In this document: piece by piece, positions 53,045-63,887 of the stretch | How the letters are laid out: each line of letters opens with the position of its first letter | Position numbering within the stretch: the stretch's first letter is position 1 | Source: Tretioscincus oriximinensis | Taxonomy: Eukaryota > Chordata > Lepidosauria > Squamata > Gymnophthalmidae | Reading direction: 5' to 3' | NCBI GenBank assembly: GCA_022410635.1 | Contig: JAJVDF010000303.1 | Location: forward strand, 19,980 to 83,979 | DNA: 64,000 bases | Notes under the pieces: generated by a model | The model's database searches: none | Seen by the model: only the letters and a program-made list of their open reading frames with translations | Told to the model about the DNA's origin: nothing | Translations under genes and position numbers: made by a program

Positions 53045-53155
53045 CCTCCTCAAAACCCAGCTGTCTGACCTTGGGCTAGTTTTTCAGAGCTCTCTCAGCC
53101 CCACATATTTGACAAGGTATCTGTTGTGAAAAGAAAAACAGAAGGAGCTATGTTG
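53045..53155 (+). mobile_element. Sauria-type SINE, 5'-truncated
   Basis: CCAGCTGTCTGACCTTGGGC, AGAGCTCTCTCAGCCCCACA and GGTATCTGTTGTGAAAAG without a tRNA-like head. Confidence 0.7.
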
Positions 53156-53261
53156 CCATGCCTGATTATCTAGGAATACCTCTGAAAAATCATGATATAT
53201 GATGAGCCAAGCTGGGGAGAATATTTTCTACTTTTCAGACTCCACACAAGAGGTTTAATGG

Positions 53262-53605
53262 CTGTACTCTGTGCTGTCCATACCTCGATTCGTACTGGGA
53301 GTTTTCCAGCTGGAAATCTTGCCCCGGCGCCCCAAAATTCACGAGATATTTTTTACTCGTGCACAAAGCACACGCCAAAAAAAATTACATCACTTTTAGG
53401 GGGGGGACCGGAAGTGACGTCATGACAGGGTGTCATTTCCCAGGAGCAAAGGCCATAAGTGACATCATTTGTGATGTCACTTCCTGCCCTGGAGTGCCCT
53501 TTCCAGAAGCAGGGGATGGAAGTATTACAATGAAGTTACTTCTTCCCCCAGTGGAATTCTTGTACAAGGAATACCTTGTACAAGAGTGGATAATCTAATC
53601 AAATG
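53262..53605 (+). repeat. Family C repeat with TGACGTCA/GTGATGTCAC motifs, copy 1
   Basis: CTTGCCCCGGCGCCCCAAAA, GACCGGAAGTGACGTCATGAC, ATTTGTGATGTCACTTCC and GTGGAATTCTTGTACAAGG in order. The reverse complement of 55045-55390 shows the same landmarks. TGACGTCA at 53414-53421 is a perfect CRE/ATF site. Confidence 0.75.
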
Positions 53606-54545
53606 TACAAAATTGTTGGACATCTCCCACCACTGGCCTAGCTACTGCAATTGGCTGAAAACGTGATAAATGACATGTGGAAAACATGAAGCCTGGAACA
53701 CATCATTTTCACTTTCTGCAGGAATATTTAAACAGCACAGGAATAGTTGCAAGCTGCTTCAAAGTAGTCAGCCAAGTTAAGTTTAAGATAACTTTAGGAA
53801 TGCATAGACATTAGGGAACAGTGAAGCTAAAACACATGAAGGTAATCCACTTTTACTAAAGTGGATCGGTTCAGAAAGGTCACAGATGGGTGGGTTTTGC
53901 CACCATTTGCACCAGTATGTGAATGGCAGGTCCCTGGCAGCGAATACACCATGATGTAAAAAAAAGTATAAAATTATATTCTGGAATATAGCAATTGCGT
54001 GTCTGTGCACACGAATCTTCTATATTCCGTGGCCAATACCTCACGTTGTTCCTCGACCTCATTGCAGGGTAGACCGAGGCTTTTTTTACTTGCAGCAGCC
54101 TATGGAAACAACTACCGCATTCTCAATTTGTGCACACGCATGCTCGCCACCACGGACACGAGAGGACAGGGGCTCTCCGGAACGATGCCTGAATATCCCA
54201 GCAATAGTTTATTCTGAAATCAATGGTGTTTACTGTGGGACCATTGCTCAAAAATGCTTAACCCATATACTGGAGTCTTCCTCATTTCGTTCTGATCGAN
54301 ATAGAAATATGCTTTGTGCTCGCAGCCTCTATTTCAAGATATAATCAAGGAAAAGAGGCAATAAGGGCCAGTCTTCCTGCATGCATTTTGAAGAATGGAC
54401 ACCAGATGTCAGCCGTGTTTAAGCCCAAGCACTCTGTTTAAATTGGATACCTTGGTTTTTCTTACTATGATGCCTTTGTATTGTATTCCCATCCCCCAAA
54501 ATACATACATTCCTGTTTTATGGTTCTTTGTTGTAATTCTGCCTG
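53606..54545. other. No feature recognised
   Basis: Unassigned sequence; open frames have no recognisable domain. Confidence 0.4.
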
Positions 54546-54551
54546 TTTTTC

Positions 54552-54885
54552 TATGCTGTTTTTTCACAACAACAAGTGCTTATTATAAAAACTTGGATTC
54601 CCAGAAGCTCATGAAGCTAGCAGTAGAGCAGCAGCCCCAAATTGTGAAAAACAGTTATACAAAGTTGTTGTTGTGCTCCCAGCAGGGTCTGTTGGGAAGT
54701 GTAGTATGAGCAGTGGGCAGCCCCTTCTGTCCGGCCTGCGTGGGGCCTTGCCCTGTGGGCTATGACTCCCAACCTGTACTGCAACTAGCCCTGGGAGGAA
54801 GAAAGCCTCCATAGACAATGTGTGCCCAGTGCCACCTACAGGAAACATTTTTACTGCTTACAGGAAGTTGGTTGGGGGACTCTCT
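54552..54885. repeat. Interspersed repeat family H, copy 2
   Basis: Direct-orientation relative of 1372-1615, with GTTGTTGTGCTCCCAGCAGG, GTTGGGAAGTGTAGTATGAG and GCGTGGGGCCTTGCCCTGTG. It has an extra segment after TGTGGGC compared with copy 1. Confidence 0.6.
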
Positions 54886-54994
54886 GTACAACTGATTTAT
54901 CAATGTGAATGTTCTCTTCTTGCTAATCTCTCACACTATTCCCTCGTCAAAAAGCCCAAATTAATCTATCCTTTCTATTCACCTGTCCTATACA

Positions 54995-55044
54995 CTTTAA
55001 CTGAAGAGGTAGACATATCTCCAAAGGCTTATGCCACCTCCGCT
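54995..55044 (+). repeat. Diverged hammerhead-like/palindromic family piece
   Basis: CTGAAGAGGTAGACATATCTC then CAAAGGCTTATGCCACC corresponds to the centre-right of the palindromic element (CTGAAGAAGTAGACCTGTCTACGAAAGCTTATGCC, split here), with several changes. Confidence 0.55.
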
Positions 55045-55390
55045 AGTGGTAGGAGGTCTCTTGTACAAGGTACAAGTTCTTATACGCCGTTGCCCAAGAA
55101 TTCCGCCGGGGAGGATGTGACATCATTGTGATGTGACTTCCAGCCCGTTTCCGAAAAAGGGCATCCCAGGGCAGAAAGTGACATCACAAATGATTCACTT
55201 CTGGCCTCTGCTTCTGGAAATGGCACCCAGACATGACTTAACTTCTGGTCCCACCCCTAGAAGTGATGTTACAAAATATGTGTGCACTTTGAGNACAAGT
55301 AAAACCCAGAAACCTTGTGCATTTTGGGGCTCCGGGGCAGGATTTCTGGGCAAAAAACTTCCAATACTAACCTACCCTTCTCTTGTTAGT
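55045..55390 (-). repeat. Family C repeat, copy 2 (inverted)
   Basis: Reverse complement carries CCTGCCCCGGAGCCCCAAAA, GGGACCAGAAGTTAAGTCATG, CATTTGTGATGTCAC and GGAATTCTTGGGCAA in the same order as 53.3 kb. The CRE core is mutated here. Confidence 0.75.
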
Positions 55391-55772
55391 CTCCAAGTGC
55401 TACACACTGTTATTCCCATATAATGAAGAATCTGCAGGTAAAAATTCCACATATATATTTTTGAAACCAGGAACCAACGATATCCACCTGGCAGAGAGCT
55501 GTAAGGTCTCTGAGGGGAAGCAGAAACAATAGTTTTTTCAGCTAGAAATTCAAATGGTTGCCTGTGTTTATCCAGGATATTCAGGGATTTAGGGCTTGGA
55601 AACAGATACCAGTAAAATCTTATTCTTCCGACAAGGGATTAAAAAAACCCTCTTAACTCTTGTTTGCCTTGTGCAGGTTTCTAAGGACACTAAGCTGTCT
55701 GACAGAGAGCTGTACGATTGCCATGGGACTAGTGCTAATCTACTCTAGATGTATTGCTACAGTTTCCTAAAA

Positions 55773-55895
55773 TGATAGAATCATAGGTTGGAAGGGACCT
55801 CCAGGGTCATGGGGTCCAAGCCCCTGCTCAATGCAGGATCCACTAAACCTTCCCAGATTAAGGCTGTCCAGCCAATGCTTGAAAACTTACCACTT
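55773..55895 (-). mobile_element. CR1 LINE 3' end (ATTCTATG-type), minus strand
   Basis: TGATAGAATCATAGGTTGGAAG and GGGACCTCCAGGGTCATG with CCCCTGCTCAATGCAGGATC are the reverse complement of the CR1 tail at 22.9-23.0 kb. Confidence 0.9.
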
Positions 55896-56460
55896 ACTTT
55901 AGCAACCTAGTCCACTGAAAGGGGTGAATTGGCCAGCATGCCAGGTTGCCTGAGGGCATGTGTGCCCACCCTTGGGCTCTGATGAAGGGCCCCTATCTCT
56001 GCCCATGCATTTTTTAAAAAAATATTCACCTCCATCTTATACCCTGGATTGAAGAATGTGCCTCTTGTGTGCTATTCTTTCAGCACCTCTCTTTGCCACT
56101 TCCTCTAGTTCAAGTAGTGCTGAATGGACAGCAACAGGCAGAACAGAGGAAGCTTGTATGCAGATGCCTGCTGTTATTCATTCAGAATCAGCAGCAGATC
56201 TGCACCTTTGCATCCGTAATGTTAAAGGTGCATTTCAAAGCTTTTCTTTTACCACTGTGTGCCTCCAGTCCTTTCTACTTGCTCCATCTATTGGTGCCAA
56301 ATTACTAAGGACAGCAGAGAGAATATGCTACTGCCCTTTCTGTCATCTATCTTGCTGCCTGGCCATCATCAGATACGGGCAGCTGAGCTGATCAAATATG
56401 GAACTGCTTCTGCGAGGCAGAATTTCTCTAAATGCCATTTACACAGAGTTAAGATTCTTT
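55896..56460. other. No feature recognised
   Basis: Unassigned sequence; overlapping open frames share no domain. Confidence 0.4.
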
Positions 56461-56915
56461 ACATAAGAGCATAAGAACATAAGAGGAGCCATGCTGAAAC
56501 AGGCTGGAGCCTACCTAGTCCAGCATTCTGTCTCACACAGAGGCCCACCAATTGCACCTGGGCAGTCTGGAGCAGAAGGCAAAAACTTTAACTGTTCTTG
56601 ACGCCCTGCAAGTAGCATTTAAGGAATACTGCCTGTTGTTCCATCTCAGAGGCATTATCAAGACATCCAGTATAGTAGCTATTTATATCCTTGGTGTCTA
56701 TGAACTTATCTAATCCTCTCTTAAAGCTATCCAAGCTGCTAGCTACCACCACCTCTTCTGGAAGTAAATTCCAAAGGCCGATGACCCTCTGGGTGAAAAT
56801 GTACTTTCCCTTCTCTGTCCTCACTCTTCTGCCCATCAGCTTCAAGGAATGGCCCCGGATCCTAGTGTTATGCGATAGAGAAAACAGTTTTCTTTATTCA
56901 CCTTATGCATGATTT
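56461..56915 (-). mobile_element. CR1 LINE, 5'-truncated, minus strand
   Basis: Left end ATAAGAGCATAAGAACATAAG, then CTAGTCCAGCATTCTGTC and the ORF2 C-terminus, which reads KLMGRRVRTEKGKY and FTQRVIGLWNLLPEEVV on the minus strand. The frame is open from 56845 to 56588 without the usual stop after the (N)SYYTG region. Confidence 0.92.
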
Positions 56916-56934
56916 TTAATGCTTAGGAATCCCC

Positions 56935-57035
56935 AAATGCAATTGGTGGGCCACTGTGAGTGATAGAATGTTAGACTAGATGGGCAGTGGCCTGGCCTAA
57001 TTCAGCACAAATCCTCTTACATTTTTGTAAACAAG
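56935..57035 (+). mobile_element. CR1 LINE 3' end, plus strand
   Basis: ATGCAATTGGTGGGCCACTG, GACTAGATGGGCAGTGGCC and CTCTTACATTTTT match the CR1 3' UTR in plus orientation, tail-to-5' with the previous minus copy. Confidence 0.7.
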
Positions 57036-57830
57036 TTAAAACAAGGTGATTTTTTTAGATACAAAATTTTTAAAATTGTGATGCAAGCTTTATCTACAGA
57101 TGAGGCCCTTCTACGATCGAACTGGTAGGAGCTGCTGTTTACTGTATGATAAAGGCTTGTTTCCTGAGATATATACAAAATATGGTTGGCCCTAAATTGC
57201 CCCCTTGTTTGCCACAATGACCCACCAGATATTTCTACAAAGCATAAAAAAAAAGTCCAGAAGACCACACCACAATCCTCTTCATTATAGTTTCCTTGTA
57301 GAGGATGATCCTTAACCTTTACACAATGACTTCCCAAGATGAAGATCAAAAATATATATTTGTCTTATTTCTTTATTGAAAACATTTTGAAAGTATATGT
57401 GATAAAAGCCTACTTTGTAAATAACGACCTCTAGAAAACACTTCCATAGGATTATATAATGTATTATTTTTAAAGGAATAAAATACTACGATTCTTCTTT
57501 TTCCTCCTCTTCCCCTCTTCCTCCTACTCTTCTTGTTTCACCAACACTAAATGCCTATAAATCCTTCTTGTGTTCCTTTTGCTTCATCTTTAGTTTTTCA
57601 CATTATCTTCTCTAGTTCTGTATCTATTTATGTAATTGTTTTAATTGCTTGTTAATTTTATCCATGCTTTTTTGGCCACAATGTTGTGGGCCCCAGGATA
57701 CAAGTGTTCAGAAATAAATAAATACATCAGTGCCCCCACTTACTGCTTTGACCGTAACATCTGGACCAGCCCACCCTTTGAAAAACACTCAGGCCTATAA
57801 ACTATTTTCCTTGTCTATTTCGATCCTCTG
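57036..57830. other. No feature recognised
   Basis: AT-rich, unassigned. The end (57600-57725) resembles an old L2/CR1-type 3' UTR (TTGTTTTAATTGC ... AAATAAATAAATAC), but too diverged to call. Confidence 0.35.
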
Positions 57831-58080
57831 ATTTTCAGTATGTTGTAGGATTCCAGAATGATCCCTGCAGTGAGCGATGATCCCAAGGGAATATTCAGGC
57901 CATGCAGGTTGTGGCAGAGTCAGTCCACACAGGCTCGTGACGTTAGTCTGAAGTCCCAGAGGTTCTCTGGAGGAAGCCCCTGGCCCCCATTAATCCCTCT
58001 TCTCATCCGGTGATTTCGTGTTCTGAGAACGCCAAGAATTGCTTTAAATAAATTCTCCATTAGCAAAAACTGTGAGAATT
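57831..58080. other. Repeat-free block, candidate conserved non-coding sequence
   Basis: GATCCCTGCAGTGAGCGATG, CCCCATTAATCCCTCTTC, CGGTGATTTCGTGTTC and TTTAAATAAATTCTCCATTAG without repeats. Inference only. Confidence 0.25.
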
Positions 58081-58297
58081 AAAAAAAAAAAAGAGAGAGA
58101 GAGGAGGAGGAAGATTTCTCCATTCCAGCATGAATAATCCCAATTCCTTTTAAAGGCTCAAGCAATAAGTTTCAGTCCCAAACAACTGCAAATTTTAACT
58201 TTGCTACTAAAATCAAAAGTTGCAGCCCCAAACCACTATTTTAAGGAAAGGCCAACTTTGCACTCTGGTTTAAGGATAGTCATAATCACATAAGAAA

Positions 58298-58549
58298 GTT
58301 TGGTGTAGTGGTTAGAGTGTTGGACTCGTACCTGGCATTCTCCTGGTTTGATTCCCCACTCCTCCACGAAAGCCAGCTGAGTGACCTTAGGCCAGTCACA
58401 GTTCTTTGAACTCTCTCAGCCCCACCTACTCCACAGGGTGTCTGTTGTGGAGAAAGCAACAAAAGCTATGTGCGCCACCCTATGGTTGGCCACCCTGAAA
58501 CCTTTGGGTATAGGGCGGGATACAAGAACAAATAAATAAATAAATAAAG
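58298..58549 (+). mobile_element. Sauria-type SINE, full length
   Basis: Best preserved copy: TTTGGTGTAGTGGTTAGAGTG, GGTTTGATTCCCCACTCC B box, CCAGCTGAGTGACCTTAGGC, CACAGTTCTTTGAACTCTCTC, GGGTGTCTGTTGTGGAGAAAG, GGCCACCCTGAAACCTTTGG, GGGCGGGATACAAG and four AAAT units. The head is a tRNA-derived promoter and the end resembles Bov-B. Low divergence from the 40.86-kb copy. Confidence 0.95.
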
Positions 58550-58551
58550 GT

Positions 58552-58805
58552 AAGAGGAGCCCTGCTGAATGGGGCCAGAGTCCATCTAGTCCAGCCATCT
58601 GTCTCACTACAGTGGGCCAACAACTGAACCTGCATTACTAGCAGAAGAATATAAAACACCTGTTCTCCGTTCCCTACAAATTTTTTTTNCCAGAAACTCT
58701 TGTCTGTTGTTCCATCTTGGCAGTATCCAGACATCTATGAATTTCTCTAATCCTGTCTTAAAGCTATCTAGGCTTCTATCTACCACCACTTCTTCGGGAA
58801 GTGAT
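58552..58805 (-). mobile_element. CR1 LINE 3' end, minus strand
   Basis: GAGGAGCCCTGCTGAATGGGG, CATCTAGTCCAGCCATCTG and TCTTAAAGCTATCTAGGC are the reverse complement of the CR1 3' region and C-terminus. Its tail abuts the A-rich tail of the SINE before it. Confidence 0.85.
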
Positions 58806-59507
58806 CATTGATTCTCTGAGAGGAAAAAATGGGCCTGCCAAAGACTCAACTGGCATGTAGATAGCCAAGCTCTGTCCCAAGATATAGCCAGAACAAGGCT
58901 CAGTGGAGATATGGGCTTAAATTTACTTTACGTGGATTGTTTTTTAACTAATCCACAAACATTTCTCAAGAACACAGAAATGCTGGCTTATCGCAGAAAA
59001 CAACAGGAACATAGGCCATGTACATATGGAGAGGGAAACCAAATCTGCAAGATTGCATAGTTCACTGGGGGAAAAGGGAACATACCTCTCTTTGGAGCCA
59101 CATGACCTGGTGTGAAGCTGATGCAGGCCAGCTGTGATCCTGCAGTCCTACTGGCTGGCATCTTCTCGTGCTGCTCGTCTCCTCACGAGTTGGCACAAGG
59201 GTGCGCCAGACTGTAGGCTACAGAGAGGTTTGCAATGGAAGATGCAAGGATTTTACTATGCAGGCAGAAAAGATCTACAATAGGAGATTCTATTGCAGAT
59301 TCCTTTCCAGATGCATCAAGAAGCCTAGTGAAACCTCCATTAAGACATACAATCGGGCAGTGAAGAAGACGGAACTTCCCGTCAAGAATCAGGTAAGTTC
59401 TTGTCATGTGGATGTGCCAATAATTAGGTTCTAATACATCGCTAGTCAAGAAAGCGAAAATAAGATCTCCACTTCCCTGAGGAACTAGCATCAAAACCCT
59501 GCGTAAT
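58806..59507. other. No gene called; possible splice donor at 59395
   Basis: A family E end is at 58866-58908. A plus-strand open frame of 88 codons (59168-59434) contains CAGGTAAGT at about 59393-59401, a consensus splice donor. The translation has no domain that I recognise, so it is not called as an exon. Confidence 0.3.
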
Positions 59508-59868
59508 TAGGGTTGTCATATTCTGATAGCCCAAAACCGGAATGGGGGAGGGGGGGGGCGCACACACACACACACTCTTCCTGGTGAGATATGCAGAAGG
59601 GTGGGTGTCAAACACCCAAGCGTCTTTCCTCTACACTCAGCAAAGGAAACGAAGAGGTGCACTCTGCCTTACAGCAGGCACGAAACCCTGTCTCCAAGGA
59701 TTTTTCCAGCCCCATCGGCTTTGCTTTAAAATCCCAGAATTTTACATTCCCTGATACGCCATCAGGGAATGTAAAAATCAGGGATTTCCACTTAAAACCC
59801 GGACGGGACTATATTCTAGTCCCCAAATCCGGGAAAGTCCCGGCTTTCCGGGTCGTATGACAGCCCTA
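59508..59868 (+). mobile_element. hAT family A element, short intact copy
   Basis: 361 bp with ends TAGGGTTGTCATA and TATGACAGCCCTA, flanked by a perfect 8-bp duplication TGCGTAAT (59500-59507 and 59869-59876). Near the right end it has CATTCCCTGATACG and its inverted partner, forming a small hairpin. No transposase. Confidence 0.95.
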
Positions 59869-60328
59869 TGCGTAATGGATAATAATAAAGACAAAACAAC
59901 AAGCTGCAGGCCACGTGTTCCCTAGAAGATCCCTTGGATTAAGGTCTCTAGTAAAATGTCAGACATACTCAGTGGCACGTATACACCAGCTGCAGCCTTT
60001 TCCCAAATTAAACTCCATTAGGTTTTGGCTCTTTTTAGTTTGTTTGTTTTGTTTCTTACTTGCCTATAAATTCCACTTGTGACAGTTTTACTGTCAAACT
60101 GCTGCTTGTTCTTGTCTTGATGGGGTTTGTGTAATCTGTTGCTCATCTCATCTTTATTTTATCAACTTAACATTTGCTACAAGCACACTTCCTCCCTTTT
60201 CCATTTTTCCTTGGCCTCCTTTGAATGAATATTGCAAAATAGCATCGCAGAGACGTTGCTTGCAGTACGTAGAAGAGATATAATTTTTAAAAGGCTGTCA
60301 TTTGTATTGTAATGTGGAGCTATCCACA
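59869..60328. other. No feature recognised
   Basis: Unassigned sequence between two hAT family A copies. Confidence 0.4.
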
Positions 60329-60912
60329 TAGGGCTGCCATATTTTGGCAGCCGAAAACCGGGACGGGGGTGGGGTGGGGGTGCGTGCACGCGCGTGCATA
60401 TACGGACGCTTGTAGTGAGACAGGCAGAACCTCTCTTCTGCCTGTCTCACAAGCGTCCGTGTGTGTGCTTGCGCGCGTGTGTGTAGCTGCTCCAATGCTG
60501 GAGGCGGGGTTACGCGCGCCTACTAGAGTGCCAACTCACCACCATNGGAGGAAAAACGCCTGGGTTTGTGACAGGAGAACAGAGCTGTCCTTCTGTCACA
60601 AACCCAGGCGTTTTTCCTTTGCTGGAGGTGAGTTGGCGCGCTTTGTAAGCAGGCGCGCAAATCCCCGCCTCCAGCATTGGAGCAGCTACGGCATGCTCCG
60701 AGGTTTCTTCCAGGACCCCGAAAAGCATTGCTCGGGCTGCAGCCGTCAGCTGTGATGGCTGATTTGCCTTTAAAATCCTGCATTTTTACATTCCCTGATG
60801 CAGCATCGGGGAATGTAAAAAGCCGGGATTTTGTCTTAAAACACGGAGGGGACTATATTTTAGTCCCCCAAACCAGGATTGACCCGCTTTCCTGGGACGT
60901 ATGGCAACCCTA
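60329..60912 (+). mobile_element. hAT family A element, full-length copy
   Basis: 584 bp with ends TAGGGCTGCCATA and TATGGCAACCCTA, flanked by a perfect 8-bp duplication TATCCACA (60321-60328 and 60913-60920). Two internal hairpins are visible: around TGAGACAGGCAGAACCTCTC and around GACAGGAGAACAGAGCTGTC. The inside is CpG-rich with alternating CGCGTGCA/TGTGTG. No transposase; presumably mobilised by a hAT transposase elsewhere. Confidence 0.95.
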
Positions 60913-60920
60913 TATCCACA

Positions 60921-61625
60921 TTAAAACAACAACAGGAGAGCTTCTTAAGTAATGGATGTGGGAAAAGGTTGTTACAGGCATATTAAAGAAATACCTGCTA
61001 GGATTACTTCTTTTCCATACTCTTTAAAGCTATAGCTGTTCTGTCTGGATTTTTATTGCAGCCTTATTCACATGGAACTCCATTTATTCACGAACAGCAC
61101 TAAAATAATCCTTAATCTCACAAGGAGACTTCCCTATTTTCATTTTTATTTTCCATGTCTAAAGCTAGTAGCAGTTACCAAGGTAACACACACATTCTTT
61201 GTTGTCTGTTATAGGCAGGAAAGGATATTTAAATTATTTTTGTGGCCCTATCTCTCTATTCTTCCTACTTACTTTCCTATCTATCTACTACTTTATAATA
61301 AAGGATCATGATAATAATAATAAAAAATAAAATATATGGAATATTCCTAAGCTATGTTTAAAATATAACCTTTCCTCCTTTTCAAGACAACACTCTGAAA
61401 AGGGTAAATATCAACAGCTTGAGATGCAGAAAACAATGTAATGTAGAGCCCTGTCAAATCTGCAGAGGACAGCTGTTTTGGAATCTGGGGACCACTTCTA
61501 AGAAGATTGTCCCCAAGGAAGAAAATTCTTTAAGAAAANTTTTATCTCCTTTACTTCCAAAAGTACTGTCTTCTTCGCTGCTTTCTTCCTCAGTTCTCTT
61601 TCCAAGTACTTTCTCTCTCACTCCT
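60921..61625. other. No feature recognised
   Basis: Unassigned. Short ATAATAATA run at 61311-61322. Confidence 0.4.
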
Positions 61626-61629
61626 GAAA

Positions 61630-61760
61630 GAAAGGTAGGAATGTTAGTCTGGATCCAGAAAATCTAGCAATGTAGCACTTTGGAGTAACAAGAAAAAAGT
61701 AGTCAATTTCAGAGAAATAGCCGTATTATTCTTAGTAGAAAGTCCATCACACAGTAATAT
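61630..61760. repeat. Old relatives of the palindromic element family
   Basis: ATGTTAGTCTGGATCCAG ... GCACTTTGGAGTAACAAG and then TTTCAGAGAAATAGCCGTATT ... GTAGAAAGTCCA. The second piece matches the one-sided part of the 16.4-kb element; the palindrome itself is missing. Confidence 0.6.
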
Positions 61761-62795
61761 ATTCACAATAGTGACCTGCCCAATGGAGACATAAACTCGG
61801 TCTTCTAGAATTATTTTTCCCCATCCCTGGGCAGATAAGCCAAGGTTGTTTAAGGTGTTGGCCTAGAAAGGCATGTTGNTATTGCATATGGAAGAAAATA
61901 CCATGCTACTCCAGAATATACATGACCTGCATTTAGCAATCTCTCTCTATATATTACCCGAGAGTTACAATAGCCCCTGAAGGCTCTATGATTGGATAAT
62001 ATGTTGACAAATCCCAGGTTCTGGAGTGATGTCATCAGCATTCTAAAGCCAAGGTCAGGCAGGCAACACTTACCATGGAACCCGGCCCATCACAGTAGCA
62101 GGGACAGGGAGAATAACACAGGAAAAAGGAAGAAGAAAGGAAGAAATGAATGGGCAGGGAGCAAGAGTAAGCTAGATTCCCCTCTTTCCCAGTTATATTA
62201 AACTCAGGCAGTGGGCTCATTCCACTAATATATTCAATAGACTGGCGAAACAACATAGCTGGAAATTCCCAATCACAGTTCAAGAACTCTGAAAAATATA
62301 TATAATAGAGTGCAGTCTCAGAGATTTTAATCAAATTAAATATATTTTGCCTTTGTTGTCTATAATTGCAATAAGTAGCATTCAAAAGAGAAATAAAAGT
62401 CAAGGGTAGGGGTGTGGTGGCTAAAATAAAATCTGGCGAGTTCTTTTGAGTCCTGCATATTTTGCAAGAAATTTCTCCATTCAATGACAACTGGAAAAGC
62501 TGAGATCAAGGGAGCAGCATAGAAGGGATGGGATGGAGGGAGAAGGTTTTTCAAAATGAGATTGAATATTTATATCTCACTTTCATTTAATCAAAGGTCA
62601 AGCAGATTGCAAGGAAGAACACCAAACATGATTCAGAGAAGCACTAGAAATACATTTTTTGTAACAAAGCAGTGTCTCCTCACTTCTGTCAAGTGTTCCA
62701 GTCAAGGTCAACAATTGTAGTTGGTTGGTGGAAACCTTAAGAATATGAGGACATGGACATCTTGTTTTGGGGTTGGTTTCTCCCAAGGCTGCTCT
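61761..62795. other. No feature recognised
   Basis: Unassigned sequence; no exon-like frame with a recognisable domain. Confidence 0.4.
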
Positions 62796-63090
62796 GCCCA
62801 TAGCTAGAAAAGTTATCACACAGGTGCACATTTATTTCCCGAGAAGTTGTGCAAATGCCAGGCCAATGTTCGGAGAGCTTGGGATTAATGCATATTCTAG
62901 AGAACAGAATATGCTTGCAAGTTTCTCTTTTTGGTTTCAAGTACTTGAGATAAACTTGGCAACAATATTAGCACAAGCTCGGAGGTTTGTCGGGTGCCAT
63001 AAAAGGGCAGTTCGGCCTCCTTCATTAGCAAAAACTCTGATTCCTGTCACAAGTAAGCCATTGGCAAATAGGTAATAATGGGAGACGCCA
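62796..63090. other. Repeat-free block, candidate conserved non-coding sequence
   Basis: GTTGTGCAAATGCCAGGCCAAT, GGGATTAATGCATATTC, AACAATATTAGCACAAGC and CATTAGCAAAAACTCTGATTC (CTTCATTAGC...), with no repeat match. ATGCATAT is an octamer-like POU motif. Inference only. Confidence 0.25.
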
Positions 63091-63269
63091 TTTATGCAAT
63101 TTATCAGTATTACATACAAGATAAGCAAGTCCATAGTTGGAAAAAACACAACAAGCTCTATAAAATTGTTCTTTTAAGTGTCATTCGCTTTTCATAAAAC
63201 ATTAAAATACAGAATTCAAAGAGAAGGAAGGAATGAAAACTCATGATTATATGCAGCTAGCAGAATTAG

Positions 63270-63645
63270 CCCATTGCATTATACAACGGGCTCTAGCTCA
63301 TCCCCCCACTTGCTCCCATCCATGCCTCCTTCCTTCCATGCCTCCTTTATTTCTTCTTTTTTTCTTCCTTCTTCCCTTCTCCCTTTTCTACTTTTGTCTT
63401 TCCTTCTTCCTTTCTTTTCTCCATCCTTTCCTTCCCATTCCTTCTTATCTTCCTTATACTTTCTTTCTGTCTGTCAATCTATCTTTCTTCCTCCCCCCTT
63501 CCCTTCTCATTTCACCCTTCTGTCTTTCCTTTGGCTTCCTTCATCTTCCTCCCTTCCTCTCTGGATGCTGCCAAAGTTTCAAGCACTGTCACAGGCTTCT
63601 AGAGGCAGCAACGTTCCGAGCACTGTTGTTCGTCATTAAACCTCT
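63270..63645 (+). repeat. Compound repeat family G, copy 2 (plus)
   Basis: CCATTGCATTATACAACGGGC, GCTCCCATCCATGCCTCC, a TTCC-rich pyrimidine tract (63310-63560) and two units of the 38-bp minisatellite (CTGCCAAAGTTTCAAGCACTG, GGCAGCAACGTTCCGAGCAC). This is the inverted counterpart of 32991-33530. Confidence 0.65.
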
Positions 63646-63887
63646 GTGCACCCGTTCATATACATTTTATTATATGTACAAATTATTTATATATCAGTCC
63701 TCAGCGTTAATAGATTTCTTGCTATTCATTCTATACTTTCTCTATTTTCCTTTCTTCTTTTTTCTTTCCTTTCTTCCTTCTTAGAACTTATCCTTTTTCT
63801 TCAGCGTCGTTGTCAGCTTATTTGTATACCATATTTCCATTGTATGCTCAAGGCAGTTTACAAGCAATTAACAAAATGCAGAGTGTG

